64,000 nucleotides of DNA from Nothopassalora personata (Eukaryota; Ascomycota; Dothideomycetes; Mycosphaerellales; Mycosphaerellaceae): assembly GCA_033816765.1 (NCBI GenBank), contig CM066288.1:2170001-2234000 (forward strand), given 5' to 3'. A model generated the notes under the pieces. The model searched no databases and was not told where the DNA came from. It was given only the letters and a program-made list of their open reading frames with translations. This document shows, piece after piece, positions 45,563 to 56,206 of the stretch (positions are counted from its first letter, which is position 1; each line of letters begins with the position of its first letter). Position numbers and translations under genes: made by a program.

Positions 45563-45636
45563 TTAGGTGGCTTAATGGTAGAGCATCGTTCCGCTATTCG
45601 GAAAGGAGGTTATAGGTTCGATTCCTACCTTAGCTA
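45561..45636 (+). tRNA. tRNA-like sequence with intact A and B boxes
   Basis: A box TGGCTTAATGG (45568-45578) and B box GGTTCGATTCC (45615-45625) match the Pol III consensus. A 7-bp acceptor stem (AGTTAGG with CTTAGCT, wobbles included), a D stem and a T arm with loop TTCGATT can be folded. The anticodon arm is about four bases too long (a strong stem closing on CTATT) and lacks a clear U33, so the anticodon is not assigned. It overlaps the stop of the antisense frame and precedes a hairpin (about 45642-45682) and T-rich run. It may be a tRNA pseudogene or a tRNA-derived short element. Confidence 0.4.
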
Positions 45637-46063
45637 TTTCCCGGCCGACTAGTCGCTAATAGGTAACTTAGTCGGCGGGCCGTTTTCTCTTTTAGTATTC
45701 TCGGATCTTTTGCTAACAGTTTTGTAGATTTTATTTTAGTTCCTAGGTATTTTCTAATTCGTCGTATCCTTTCTATTTAATAAGGTATCGCTAACCTTTC
45801 TTATCTAGGATTCTTTCGACTTTAAATTCGTTTTCTACTTCCGGCTCGAAATAGAGGCTCTCCTAGTAAGGTGTCTCGGCGTCCGCTAGTTCTAACTTAG
45901 AGATATAGAAGACTAGGTGGATTTTAGCGTCTAGTAGTAGCCGTAGTCGATAGTTGACTAGTCCTACGACTTTATCGATTAAAAATGGTCCGACCTTGAC
46001 GTAATCTAGTTTCTTGGTCTATCTTCTTATTCTTAAGTTTTTTATAAGGAGATAGACCTTATC

Positions 46064-46404
46064 TGTTGCGGTTGGGCCTTGTCCCTCGTCACGTGGGTGG
46101 CCTAGGAAGTGTCGATCCTCGATATGTCTCTAAAGTAGTGTGAACGAGAGTTCACTACAAGGTTGCAACTTAACACAAGAGTGTTGATTTGAGTTGAGCA
46201 CGAGGCTCCTATCTACTCGTAAAGAAGCGTCGTCTATATAGTGCCATGTCTTGGCGTAACTGATCAGACTGAGCAGACTGATCACTGAGCAGACTGAGCG
46301 AACTGATCACTGAGCTGATCAGTCTGAGCGAAGTCGACCTGCTCAGTTTCGGTCCTTCCCGAAGAATGAGTGGCTGTGGGTTCTTCCTGAACCGAACCGT
46401 AACA
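46064..46404 (-). repeat. 3' LTR of gag-only element
   Basis: 341 bp. On the minus strand it begins TGTTACGG, preceded by the polypurine tract AAGAGGGGGATGG, and ends CGCAACA. It has CTGATCA/CTGAGC-type repeats in the U3 region, a TATA-like CACTATATAG and a CACGTG. Confidence 0.92.
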
Positions 46405-46485
46405 CCATCCCCCTCTTAGTCTAGTTCCGTCCCGGAACTTCTTACATAACCCGCTTGTCACCGTATGTTTCGAGCTGCACCCGCA

Positions 46486-47073
46486 ATGTCTTCCTCCAAA
46501 TCGTTTTCTAAAACATCTCTTCGAAGAAAGGCGCTCGCCATCGATATTGAGAGAACCGGTGTTGAAATGGCTCCTTGTCATCATTGCCGTGCCGCAAGGG
46601 TCCCTGCCCTCGCCGAGCGTCCGAAGTGCATCGTGTCGCCCCGTTCCGGAAAATGCTCAGAGTGTATACGCAAAGGATACTCCGATTGCGATGTGACACT
46701 TTCGGCACACGAGTGGACGAAATTTCGCGATATCCGTGACGGTCTCCAACGTGAGCTCGAGCGTGCGGAGGAGAAGGAGGTGGAGCTTCTCCATCAGCAA
46801 GCCGAGCTGGCCCAGCGTATCATACGCCAAAAGGCCAAGAAGATTTGTCTTCGCAAGCAGCTTCGCCTCGCATCCGGCAAGGCCGACGATGCCGTGGCGA
46901 AGGAGCTTGAAGAGCTTGAGGCTGAGGATCGGGAGGGGGAAGGTGCTGCTGGCGTTGAGACGACATCCTCTGGCAAGGAATTCGATCCTTGGCAGATGCC
47001 GCCTCAGGATTGGGAACAGCTGTGTGACCCTTCCTTTCCTTGGACCGTCCCTCCGCTGGCCTCCTTGTCGTAA
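46486..47073 (+). CDS. Intact antisense ORF of LTR retrotransposon: Cys-rich and coiled-coil protein (195 aa)
   Basis: It starts MSSSKSFSKTSLRRK; an in-frame ATG lies 21 bp upstream (46465), but the chosen start matches the start of the related frame at 45023. Cysteines follow as PCHHCRAA, then RPKC, then SGKCSECIRKGYSDCDV, like a small zinc-binding domain (about residues 25-68). From about 75 to 150 a Glu/Lys/Arg/Leu-rich helix (QRELERAEEKEVELLHQQAE) suggests a coiled coil. The acidic C-terminus ends WTVPPLASLS. It lies opposite to gag and converges with it (109 bp between stops). GTAAGT at the stop and a TAG acceptor at 47127 would allow a spliced form eight residues longer. Role unknown. 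Confidence 0.75.
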   Translation: MSSSKSFSKTSLRRKALAIDIERTGVEMAPCHHCRAARVPALAERPKCIVSPRSGKCSECIRKGYSDCDVTLSAHEWTKFRDIRDGLQRELERAEEKEVELLHQQAELAQRIIRQKAKKICLRKQLRLASGKADDAVAKELEELEAEDREGEGAAGVETTSSGKEFDPWQMPPQDWEQLCDPSFPWTVPPLASLS

Positions 47074-47182
47074 GTTCTTATCCAGTAGTCGTGTTTTTGT
47101 GTCGCTGTATTGACTTCTGTGTCCTAGGCCATCAAATCAAGAAGCCGCTGTTTGATGCCTTGCTGTCCTCAGGTTGTTTCTG

Positions 47183-48172
47183 CTAGGCAGATTTCGAGAA
47201 GAAGTTCTCGCATTCCTGGTATGTATTCTCTTCGCGAATCATTGCGTTGAACTCGCGGCTAACCATGTTCTTTTTCTTGCAGTTCTTTGCAAAGTGGCCT
47301 TGCTCGCCACATACGTAGCAGGTGGAACCTTTGCTCTTCAGCCCCCTTCCTGTCCTACGCTCCGTTACGTCCAATTCCATTGGATCTCCGTAACTAGGGT
47401 CCTGACTTTTGGCCTTGAAGCCCCCTCTTCCGCCCGCGGCGGGTCTTTGGTATCCAGGCTGTACGAATCGGTCGTATCTCAAATCCTGGAGCCTTTCGTC
47501 GATTTCCTTTGCTACCTTAATCATCGCCCCTAGCGTAACGACGCTGGCGTTTCGGGATAGCTCAGCTTTGACATTGTCCTTTAGTCCGAGGTAGAATTGC
47601 GATCGCAGTGCTGCGTCGTTCCATTCCAGGTCGGCGGCATATCCTTGGAACTCTGAGGCGTATAGCGCTACAGAAGTGGTCTGTCGAAGTTGTCGGATAT
47701 GTCGGTCGGCGTATACCTCCTCATTAGGTATCCCGTATAGATCATCGAGTTTCGTCTCAAACTCGTCGTAGTCGTGAAAAATTTTTCGAGTCTCCGTTTT
47801 CGGTGTTTCCCCCTCACCCTGGTTATGGAGCCAGTCCTTGAGGTATGGTCGGAATCCTCTAGCTGCTTTTCCACGTAGGAAGGATGCGGCGTACAAGACC
47901 TTGCTGGCCTCGCCTTGAAACTGGTGTGCGTTGAAGTGAAGGTACAACTGAACCTGCAGTTGAAAAGCCTCCAGTTTGTCCTTAGTCCCGTCGAACGTCT
48001 CCGGCGTGGACACCTTAGGTGCACGGTGGTGGTCCAATGGGTTCAGCATGCCCATAGGAGTGTTGTTGTTCTTGCTGCTTCCTGTAATCGACATTTCGCT
48101 CATTCGTTCCGTGATGCCAGTTGACTGTGGCTGTTGTCGTGACGGACTCCGGGTAGCGTCTCTCCCAGACAT
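47183..48172 (-). CDS. Retrotransposon Gag with CCHC zinc knuckle (329 aa)
   Basis: An intact frame begins MSGRDATRSPSRQQ just inside the 5' LTR. The central region (FDGTKDKLEAFQLQVQLY, then DDLYGIPNEEVYADRHIR and EFQGYAADLEWNDAAL) is the capsid-like Gag domain of Ty3/gypsy elements. Residues 285-298 form the nucleic-acid-binding knuckle CYVCGEQGHFAKNC. It would form the particle that packages element RNA. Similar Gag residues, in mutated form, appear at the start of the element at 57786. No pol follows. Confidence 0.93.
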   Translation of the reverse strand: MSGRDATRSPSRQQPQSTGITERMSEMSITGSSKNNNTPMGMLNPLDHHRAPKVSTPETFDGTKDKLEAFQLQVQLYLHFNAHQFQGEASKVLYAASFLRGKAARGFRPYLKDWLHNQGEGETPKTETRKIFHDYDEFETKLDDLYGIPNEEVYADRHIRQLRQTTSVALYASEFQGYAADLEWNDAALRSQFYLGLKDNVKAELSRNASVVTLGAMIKVAKEIDERLQDLRYDRFVQPGYQRPAAGGRGGFKAKSQDPSYGDPMELDVTERRTGRGLKSKGSTCYVCGEQGHFAKNCKKKNMVSREFNAMIREENTYQECENFFSKSA

Positions 48173-48211
48173 ATAATCGATAGCACTCCCCGCGGCTTTT
48201 GGTGCTCAAAG

Positions 48212-48552
48212 TGTTGCGGTTGGGCCTTGTCCCTCGTCACGTGGGTGGCCTAGGAAGTGTCGATCCTCGATATGTCTCTAAAGTAGTGTGAACGAGAGTT
48301 CACTACAAGGTTGCAACTTAACACAAGAGTGTTGATTTGAGTTGAGCACGAGGCTCCTATCTACTCGTAAAGAAGCGTCGTCTATATAGTGCCATGTCTT
48401 GGCGTAACTGATCAGACTGAGCAGACTGATCACTGAGCAGACTGAGCGAACTGATCACTGAGCTGATCAGTCTGAGCGAAGTCGACCTGCTCAGTTTCGG
48501 TCCTTCCCGAAGAATGAGTGGCTGTGGGTTCTTCCTGAACCGAACCGTAACA
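48212..48552 (-). repeat. 5' LTR of gag-only element
   Basis: 341 bp, appears identical to 46064-46404 by eye and followed by TTATC. No obvious tRNA primer site follows on the minus strand. Confidence 0.92.
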
Positions 48553-49410
48553 TTATCCCCCTCTCTTAGTAGAGGTGCCATTTTTCTTGTGTCCTACCGT
48601 TATTAAGACAGTTTATGTTATGTATCTTCGATCGCCTTACGTGTTTCTTCGTACACTTCCTTAAGAGTATCCGTCGTTACGATTACTCTTTCGGCTTATA
48701 GATAGGATCTAGGTGTTCCGAATAGGTTAGGATCTTTACTAAAGTTCGCATAAAATAGTGTCGTTAAAGTTGTCTCCGATTTGTAGTTATTTAGTGCGAT
48801 CTACGCTATTAGTAGTAATAAAACCTAGTTATCCTACGTGTAGTTAATATAGTGTCGTAGGTATTGTTCTAGCGTTTAGTTCATCCTTTCGGTTTATCCG
48901 TCTATCTCCGGATAGTATGCTGTTAATAGCTTATGTTTAATTCCGATCGTTCCTATAAGCGTCTTCTAATAGTTTAATATAAATAGCTTGTCTCTATCCG
49001 TTATGAATGCTTAAGGGAATCCGTAGTATCGGATAAGTCTATCTAGTACGAGGTATCCGAGCTACTCTACATTATATGTTTCTAATGTAGGAATAAAGTG
49101 TGCGTATTTTATAAGTCTATTAACCATAACTAGTATTATGTCGTATGGTTGTTTCGTAACTTAGTCTCTTGACGGTAGGAGTTTCGTAATAAAGTCTATT
49201 ATAACTTCGTCCTATGGTTTTGTCGGTAGTGTTCTAAACTATAGGTGACCGTATTTTGCGTGTCTCGTAGCCTTATTCCGTTAGTAGTATACGCATTGTT
49301 TAATGTAGCGTAACACCTTAAGTCTTATTTATAGGAATAAAAAACTGCGTTATATTAGGTCTATTGTCTTTAAAGTTCTAGGGTGTCTATAAGTTAGTCC
49401 GTCGTGATGT

Positions 49411-49572
49411 TATTACAGGTAAACGACGTATATACTAAAGTTCTATAAAGTTTATAATAAGTTCGATATGGAAGAAAGGGGAAGTTACACGCTGTCTAAA
49501 GAAAAGGTGTCGGAAAGCAATCCGAACGTATAGGCGTAGCCTATACTAAGAAATAGGGGCCCGCCCCTTATA
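49411..49572 (-). repeat. 3' LTR, 162 bp
   Basis: Matches 56045-56206 with mostly CA/TA and TG/TA differences (its end reads TATTACAGG against TGTTACGGG). A GGAGGAAGGGGGGGGGG polypurine tract on the minus strand lies next to it. Confidence 0.9.
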
Positions 49573-50397
49573 CTACCCCCCCCCCTTCCTCCTCCGCCGC
49601 CCTTAGTTATAGCTCCGCCCTAGAGCCTATTGTCCTAGGTGTTTATGTTAGGCTCGTAATAGGAAGTGCCCGAGCTTCTCTTCCTTATTATCTAAGCCCG
49701 CCGACGCCGAGAAGAAGTATTATTACCTAGGTAAGTGTAAGGTTTACTATTGTCTACTAAGTAACGACTAAGTGACAATAGCTATTATTACATGTGAACA
49801 ATAGGAACCTAGAATATATCTTTAGGTTCTCGTTCTCTTTTTTTTCTTTTCTTTCTTTTTCTTATTAACTACCGTATGCGTAAGTCGCCCCTCCCCCTCC
49901 CCCTAGCTAGGCGTCTCTAGCCTTAGGGGCATATTCGCGCATCTTATGCCTATCGCTTAGGGAGACGACATCTTCCCTACGGGTTCCGATAGATACTAAT
50001 AGCATGCCGTAAATAGAAACTACTACTACTACATCTCCTACTAATACTATTAAGTGAGTCCGAATAAATTCCTACGGAGACCGAAACATTCTAACCGGAG
50101 CCTAGCATAAAATAGCCTAACGCCGCATCTACTACGTCCCCTACGCCTCTACTAGCGTAGACTACGTCTCCTAGCATATAAGTACCGGTCCTCGTCCTAC
50201 TCTTATCGGGGTCCGCTAATTATCGTTAGGGCGTAACCGCGCGCGCCTACTAGGCCTATAACACTAATCGTAAGCATTGCGAGGACATGTATGTACCGCG
50301 CGGACCCCGAAGGAAAATCATCGCTAACCGCGCGTATTAGGCCGGAGCTCGCCCCCGCCGCTTATACTAAGTAGACCCGCGCTACTACCTAGAACCG

Positions 50398-50883
50398 CGC
50401 GTAAGCATCTTCCCTAGCGTCCTCCGCGACCTTTCTATCGGCTTACGGTCTTTTAGCGACGACGCCCGTACTAAGCTCCGCGCCGTCCTTAAAGCCTAGA
50501 AAGAAGGCTTTAAAGCCTCTCTAGCGTGCTAGTATACTCTCCCGGTAAGCTTCTACGGCCCCGCCCTCTTTATACGGGCTTACCGATTCTTTTAGTACGG
50601 TCGCCGCTAAGGTTATAGGTACTGTAGCTAATGCTTAGCTTACCTTTAGGTAGACGTATATACTACGGGCCCCGTTATAAAACTATCGCTAACCGACCTC
50701 TTAGTCCCGGGGGCGCCCTACGCGACCTCTAGCTAGGCTAGCGCCGCGTGCGTTAGGCCTCGGCCTCTATTAACTAGCCTTCGGGTACCCTCGTCTTTTA
50801 CGCGGGCCGCGACCGGGCTATTACAGTATGTAGCTATCTCGAAAGGGATCGGGCTTCGCTACTTTTACGGCGGACGCCGCTGA
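50398..50883 (+). pseudogene. Antisense reading frame in 3' part of the 6.8-kb gypsy element
   Basis: Opposite to pol, between the chromodomain and the 3' LTR, a plus-strand frame of 161 codons is interrupted only by TAG and TAA and ends at TGA 50881-50883. Recognisable pieces are SVLRDLSIGLRSFSDDARTK, VSFYGPALFIRAYRFF and a Cys pair (YRYCS-x-CLAYL). Another Cys-rich stretch (YCPRCLC) lies on the same strand near 49630. No family is known to me. Its position matches the antisense frames of the other elements, but homology to them is not shown. Confidence 0.35.
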
Positions 50884-53800
50884 AATGAAACGTTCTTAAA
50901 CTCACCTATGCCTTCTTACTTCTCTCGGTCTCCTAAAAAGACTCCCTAACCTAAAAGAACGCCTACCTTTTCCTAAACGCCTATGTCTACGTTAAATCCT
51001 TAGTAATCCTTACCTTTTCGCCTTTTCCCCCTTCTATTCGTATCCTATGCCTCCTTAGGTCCGTTATGCGTTATTGGGTTACTATATCTCCTCTCGAAGT
51101 TATCCGCAGTAGCTATATCCGCGAGGTACCCTAATAGTTCCTATATAGGCTTATAGTATCCGGTCTATTTTACTAGGACTTCGCGAACTCGGCCTCTACC
51201 TTTAACCTTAGTTCTAGCGTAAAGGATCTCTTCTACCTACTACTCTTCGTAAGACTCAATTATAATAGGGTCCGGCTGTTTATTATTGATCTCCTGTCTA
51301 GGTAAGGGGTCTTAGCTTATAGGTCGTAGTAAGTTAGGATAGAAGACCGGGTAGATCCCGTCGGGGATCCTAGATAAGCGTATAGATAACGGTAAGATTA
51401 CTTCTACTACCGTATACTTCGCGTGTCTATAGTCGAGGCTCTTCTTTAGTCTTATAGTAACATAGTTACGTAGATCTAGCTAAACTTTATCGCCTACACG
51501 ATAGATTAGTGCGGGCTTCCTATCCCGATTAGCGTAGTCCTCCTATTTCTAGGCGGCTTCCGCTATGCTCGCCTAACATAGGTTAGTAATCTTTTACATT
51601 CTTTCTACGAATAGCGTTACCCGTTACGCGGCGTCTAACTAAGAGGTCTCTAGATCCGGTTATAACTAAACGGGTAATAGTGCCTCGTATCCGTGTACCG
51701 TAAAGAAGGGGCTTATTCCTAGCCTAGCGTAATACCGCGCGTTTAGAGCAAGTTACGCCGTAGGGAGCTAGCGTTTCTAGTCGGACTACTTATAGTTAAT
51801 GTAGTTACGAAGGTAAGCCTAGACTTCCTAGTTTAACCGTTCCGGGCCTCTATCGGTTTATAGGTAGTAGGCGGAGCTAAGCCTCTATTTTACACCGGTT
51901 AAACGATAGAAGGTCCTCTAGAAGGTACTCGTCTAGTTAGTACCCCGGTTACTCGTAATAGCTTAAGGGAGGCTATAGTATCTTACCTAGTAGTCTAAGA
52001 ACCTTTTAGCGTAGTCCTCGGCTTTTATAGTAGGTATCGCTTCTAAAACGACGGTCTTGCTTAGTCGATCCTTAATTACCTAGAGGTAAGTGTTCCCTTA
52101 CGACTCGGGTATGTCCGTTATAAAATCTATCGAGATCTCCTAGAAGAATCGGTCGGGGACCGGCAAGGGTTGTAGGACGCCGTGTTTTTGTTCCCTCTAT
52201 ACCTTATTCCTACCGTAGTAGTTATAGTTCCTTAAGAACTGCCTTACGTACTTAGACTATAGGGGCTAGTAGAAGTTACGACTTAGTATCGACGCTATAA
52301 AGTCCCGGCTAGGGTGGCCGTACACCGGTAAATCGTGTACGGATTAGATTAGCTTAGTTCGAAGGGTGTCGTTCTATAGAATCGCTATGTCCGCTTCCTT
52401 ATAGTCGGACTCCGTAGAACTAGGAGCTCTAGGCACCTAAATCTTACCGCGGTAGCGTAGATACCCGTTACGGTCGATGCTATAGTTACCTACTTACACC
52501 TTAAGTTTCACCTCGCTAGGAAGTAAACGCGCTCCTACCTTAATCGCGCGGTGTACCGCTTAGAACGTACTATCCTTCTCGATAGTTCTTTCCTAGAGGT
52601 CGTTTAGCTCTTAGTCTTAGAAGGGTCCCTATAGTACGCCCGGTAAATCCGCCTCTTCTATAGCGGATAGTCCTTCGAACTACGTAGCTAAGATTTGTAC
52701 TAACGAAACCTTTATAGTCGAGCTAGCGTCTACTACCTTCGAGCCCGGCTAATTCTTTACGATGTCCGGTTTAAGAAATCTACGATACCGTAATAACTTG
52801 TCGTCCTACCTAAGCGTGTCCTACTCCCTTCGAGAAAGGGTATCCGGTATAATCGCCTCGGCGCCCGGCCTATATACTAGTGAAAACTAGAACTTTACAA
52901 CTTCCTTAACCTACCGGATCTACCGTTCGGAGAGCTATCTCTTCGTTATAAAGTATTCTAGGTTCTTATAGTCCGTCTAGAATATAAAGGGCCTATATGT
53001 TTTTAACTCGGGAGCCTATTCCTTAAGATAGGATACTACCGCGAGCATCTCCTTATCGTAAATATCGTAGTTAATCTTAGCCTTATTAAGCTTCTTCGAG
53101 TAGAATCCTACTAGTTTTACGACTCCGTCCTTTTCTTATAGGAGGGCGCCTCTAAGCGTAAAGCCGCTACAGTCCGTCTCTAAAAAGGTAGGGAGCTCCG
53201 GGTTCTAGTAGGCTAAAACTAGTACTTTATAGTACTTATCCTTTAGGGACTTAAACGCATTAGCCTAACGATCTCCCTAGGAAAACACCTTATTCTTGCC
53301 GGTTAGCGACGTTAAGGGCTCGGCGAGCTTCGAATAGTTTAGAATAAATATCCGGTAGTAGTTCGCGAAGCCTAAGAAACGCCGAACCTCCTTCTAGGTA
53401 ACTAGTACCTTCTAGTCCTTTACTACTGCTACCTTCTCGGGGCCGGGTCCTACTCCTATCCCGTCGGTATATATAATAAACCCGAGGTACTTAACTTTCT
53501 TCTATACGAACTTATACTTCCCTAGATCTAGGAAAAGGCCTCCGTCCTAAAGCTTCTAGAGCACGATGCGAACCTTCTAGAAATGGTCCTCTTTTGTCCC
53601 GTCGGAGTAAATAACGACGTCGTTAGCGTAGGCTAAGGTAAAGTCGTCTAGGTAGTCCCGTAATAAACTGTTAATATACCGCTAGAATGTCATAGGGGCC
53701 CCGGACAAACCGAACGGACATACTAGCCACTCCTATAGACCGAATCTAGTTCGAAAAGCTGTCTTATACTCTTCGCCTCGAGCTATCCGAAGGTAGTAGA

Positions 53801-56044
53801 ATCTGGTAATAACATTAACCTTCGTAATCTATCTAGCGCCCGTTAGGTTCCGAATAGTTTCCGGGATTAATAGTAACGGATAACGGTCCTACTTAGTAAT
53901 CGAGTTCAATGCTCTATAATTATAGTAGAACCTAAGTCCTCCCCCGGGCTTCCTTACAAACAAGACGGGAGCCGCCGCTTCTAAGGTAGAAGGGCGAATG
54001 TAACCCTTACGCTATAGTTCCGTTAGTAACTTCCGGAGGATAAGTAGCTCGTCTTTAGACATACTATAGAGCGGTCCCTAGGGTAATAGTTCCGGGCTTC
54101 CGTCGGCTTTCGTCCGTATCTCGATCTTATAAGGTCGCCGCAGTACGGAGCTAGTTTATTAGCTTCCCTAGTAGAAAATAGCGGTAATATATCCTACAGT
54201 TCTAGAGGCAAGCCCTTCTTAAGTTCCTCTCGCGTAGGCGGCTCCTTCTTACTAAGGGCTTTCCTAATATCTTCTACGGTTACCGCGGCAATCGTAGCGA
54301 AACGCTTACCCGACTCGTATTCTTCGTAGTTACGTCCTTCGGGTACCTATTTCTTTACTAAGCTATAGTAGTACCGGCGCTTTTTAGGCGTAGTCCGGAT
54401 CTAGTTATACGCCTTCTACGGGTTCCCTAGGATTATAGGGAAGTCTAGATTAGGCACGACGTAAGCATAAACTACCTAGTAGATCCCGGTAGTTTCTATA
54501 CGAAAGGCGACTGCTCCTTCGATCGAGTTCCGCATCGCCTTCGTAAACCCTATAGCCTTACGGCTCTCGTTACTAATATACGTAAGACCGAGGCCTTTCG
54601 CTAGGTCTCCATTAATTATAGCGTAGTATATGCATTCTTTATCGATAAGGGCAAACGTTCCGTAACTTTCGTTTAGGAGTACGTCGGTATATACAAGATT
54701 CCTATTTATAGAACTCTTAACTGCGTTCTACCCCTTTACTAGTGCTTCTTTATCTCCTAGTTCTAGCTTTCGACTAGGAGCTAGTCTTTTCCTATCTCTT
54801 CGGGATCCGACTTAAACCCGTCGTCCTCTAGGATCGGCGCGACCGAGGCCGTATTAATCCTAGTGGGATTAACTACTACGGCGTACGGGCATTCCTTTAC
54901 TCGATGTCCGCTTACTCTATAGCGGAAGTAGAGCTATTCTTAGCGCCTACGATCCCTCTCCGCGGTATCTACCTATTTTACTCTCTACTTCCCTTTGTCC
55001 TCCTTCCGATCTCTACGACTTCTAGAGCGGCCTCCGCTTATCCGGGTTAGTGCTATAATAGTGTTACTATCGGCATTAACCTAGCTACTAGCCGCTCTCG
55101 TAAAAGAACGGGCGGTAACTATAGCGGTCGCACTAGAGTCCTTATTATTGTCCTTCTACCTCTTATAGGCTATTTTAAACTAGTCCGTGTCCTCGAGGTT
55201 AGTTATAATCCGCTCGACCTCCCCCGTAAACTCGTAGTAGTCCTCCTTCTTCGGTATAGCCGCCGTATACATCCGAACGGGGTTCGAGAAGGTGTTACGT
55301 AAGTAACTAATCTTCGCGTCGTCGCTCTAGTTCTCTCCGCCGGCGCTTAGTAGGAGTCCGTCGAATTTCATCTAGTAATCGTACTAAGGTTAACCGTTCG
55401 TATATTTAATCTTAGTAAGCTACTCTAGGGCCTTAGCGCGCTCGTTACTATTACCGAAGACTTTCTCGAGTTACGTAAAGAAAGCAACGGGGTCCTTCCT
55501 AAGTTCGCCGTCTCCCTTATCCTAGAAGTGCCGTATCCTAGTACGTTCTCTCGCTAGTAAGGTGTCGTTAATCGCATCCTAGTAATACTCCTTAGAGAGC
55601 GTCGGTTTTAGGGCGGATCGTACCCTAAAAGTGCTCTTTAACCTTAAGAAGTAATCGCGGAATGTCTCTACCTTACCGTCCTAGGAAGGGGGGTTCTAAC
55701 CTCTAGGACCCGACGGTTCTTCTCCGGTACGCGGCGAGGGCGCGGCGGCGTTTAGCGTCTATAGTAGCTATCTTATTAGGTTACTAGTAGTCGTCTTATT
55801 ATAAACTAGTAGCGAGACTATAGGTGTTAACTAACGTCGAGCGTCTTCTGATTCTTTTAAAGCGGCGCGCGTTGTAATTAACTCGGCTTACATCTCTTCC
55901 TATCGCTAGTATAGTTACTAAAGTATAAGTTGGAAGTTTTTATTCGGGGCACTAGTCCCGGGGTTCTCGCTACCCGGCAACGACATTACGTATCCCGTCT
56001 CTTTAATAGTAGGTGCCTAGCTAATTCGAATGGATCGAACTTAA

Positions 56045-56206
56045 TGTTACGGGTGAACGACGTATATACTGAAGTTCTATAAAGTTTATAATAAGTTCGA
56101 TATGGAAGAAAGGGGAAGTTATACGCTGTCCGAAGAAAAGGTATCGGAAAGTAATCCGAACGCATAGGCGTAGCCTATACTAAGAAATAGGGGCCCGCCC
56201 CTTATA
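56045..56206 (-). repeat. 5' LTR, 162 bp
   Basis: Partner of 49411-49572. It begins TGTTACGGG on the plus strand and is followed by GATGT. Confidence 0.9.

Larger units (their letters stand above)
46064..48552 (-). mobile_element. Young gag-only LTR retrotransposon (non-autonomous gypsy derivative), TSD TTATC
   Basis: Two 341-bp LTRs (46064-46404 and 48212-48552), which look identical, flank 1.8 kb. TTATC occurs on both outer sides (46059-46063 and 48553-48557). The interior carries an intact gag on the minus strand and an intact frame on the plus strand, with no protease, RT or integrase. CA and TG are normal, so the copy has escaped RIP or is very recent. It sits inside the minus-strand chromovirus. 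Movement would need enzymes supplied by another element. Confidence 0.92.
49411..56206 (-). mobile_element. Chromodomain gypsy element with 162-bp LTRs, RIP-degraded, TSD GATGT
   Basis: LTRs at 49411-49572 and 56045-56206 (162 bp each) are flanked by GATGT on both sides (49406-49410 and 56207-56211). The element reads on the minus strand. Gag starts MSLPGSENPG near 55986 and a zinc knuckle remnant (HRVKECP) lies near 54910. RT and the following region lie around 53300-53700 ([44 protein letters not shown]). A chromodomain-like end (REVLVK, then TGYYKPI) lies near 51150. CA is nearly absent, so RIP was severe. It is inserted in the minus-strand chromovirus. Confidence 0.9.

Noticed and set aside
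48357..48581. 74-codon minus-strand frame across the LTR edge at 48552
   Set aside because: Formed by pol sequence of the host chromovirus joined to LTR sequence; a junction artefact, although it helped confirm the insertion point.
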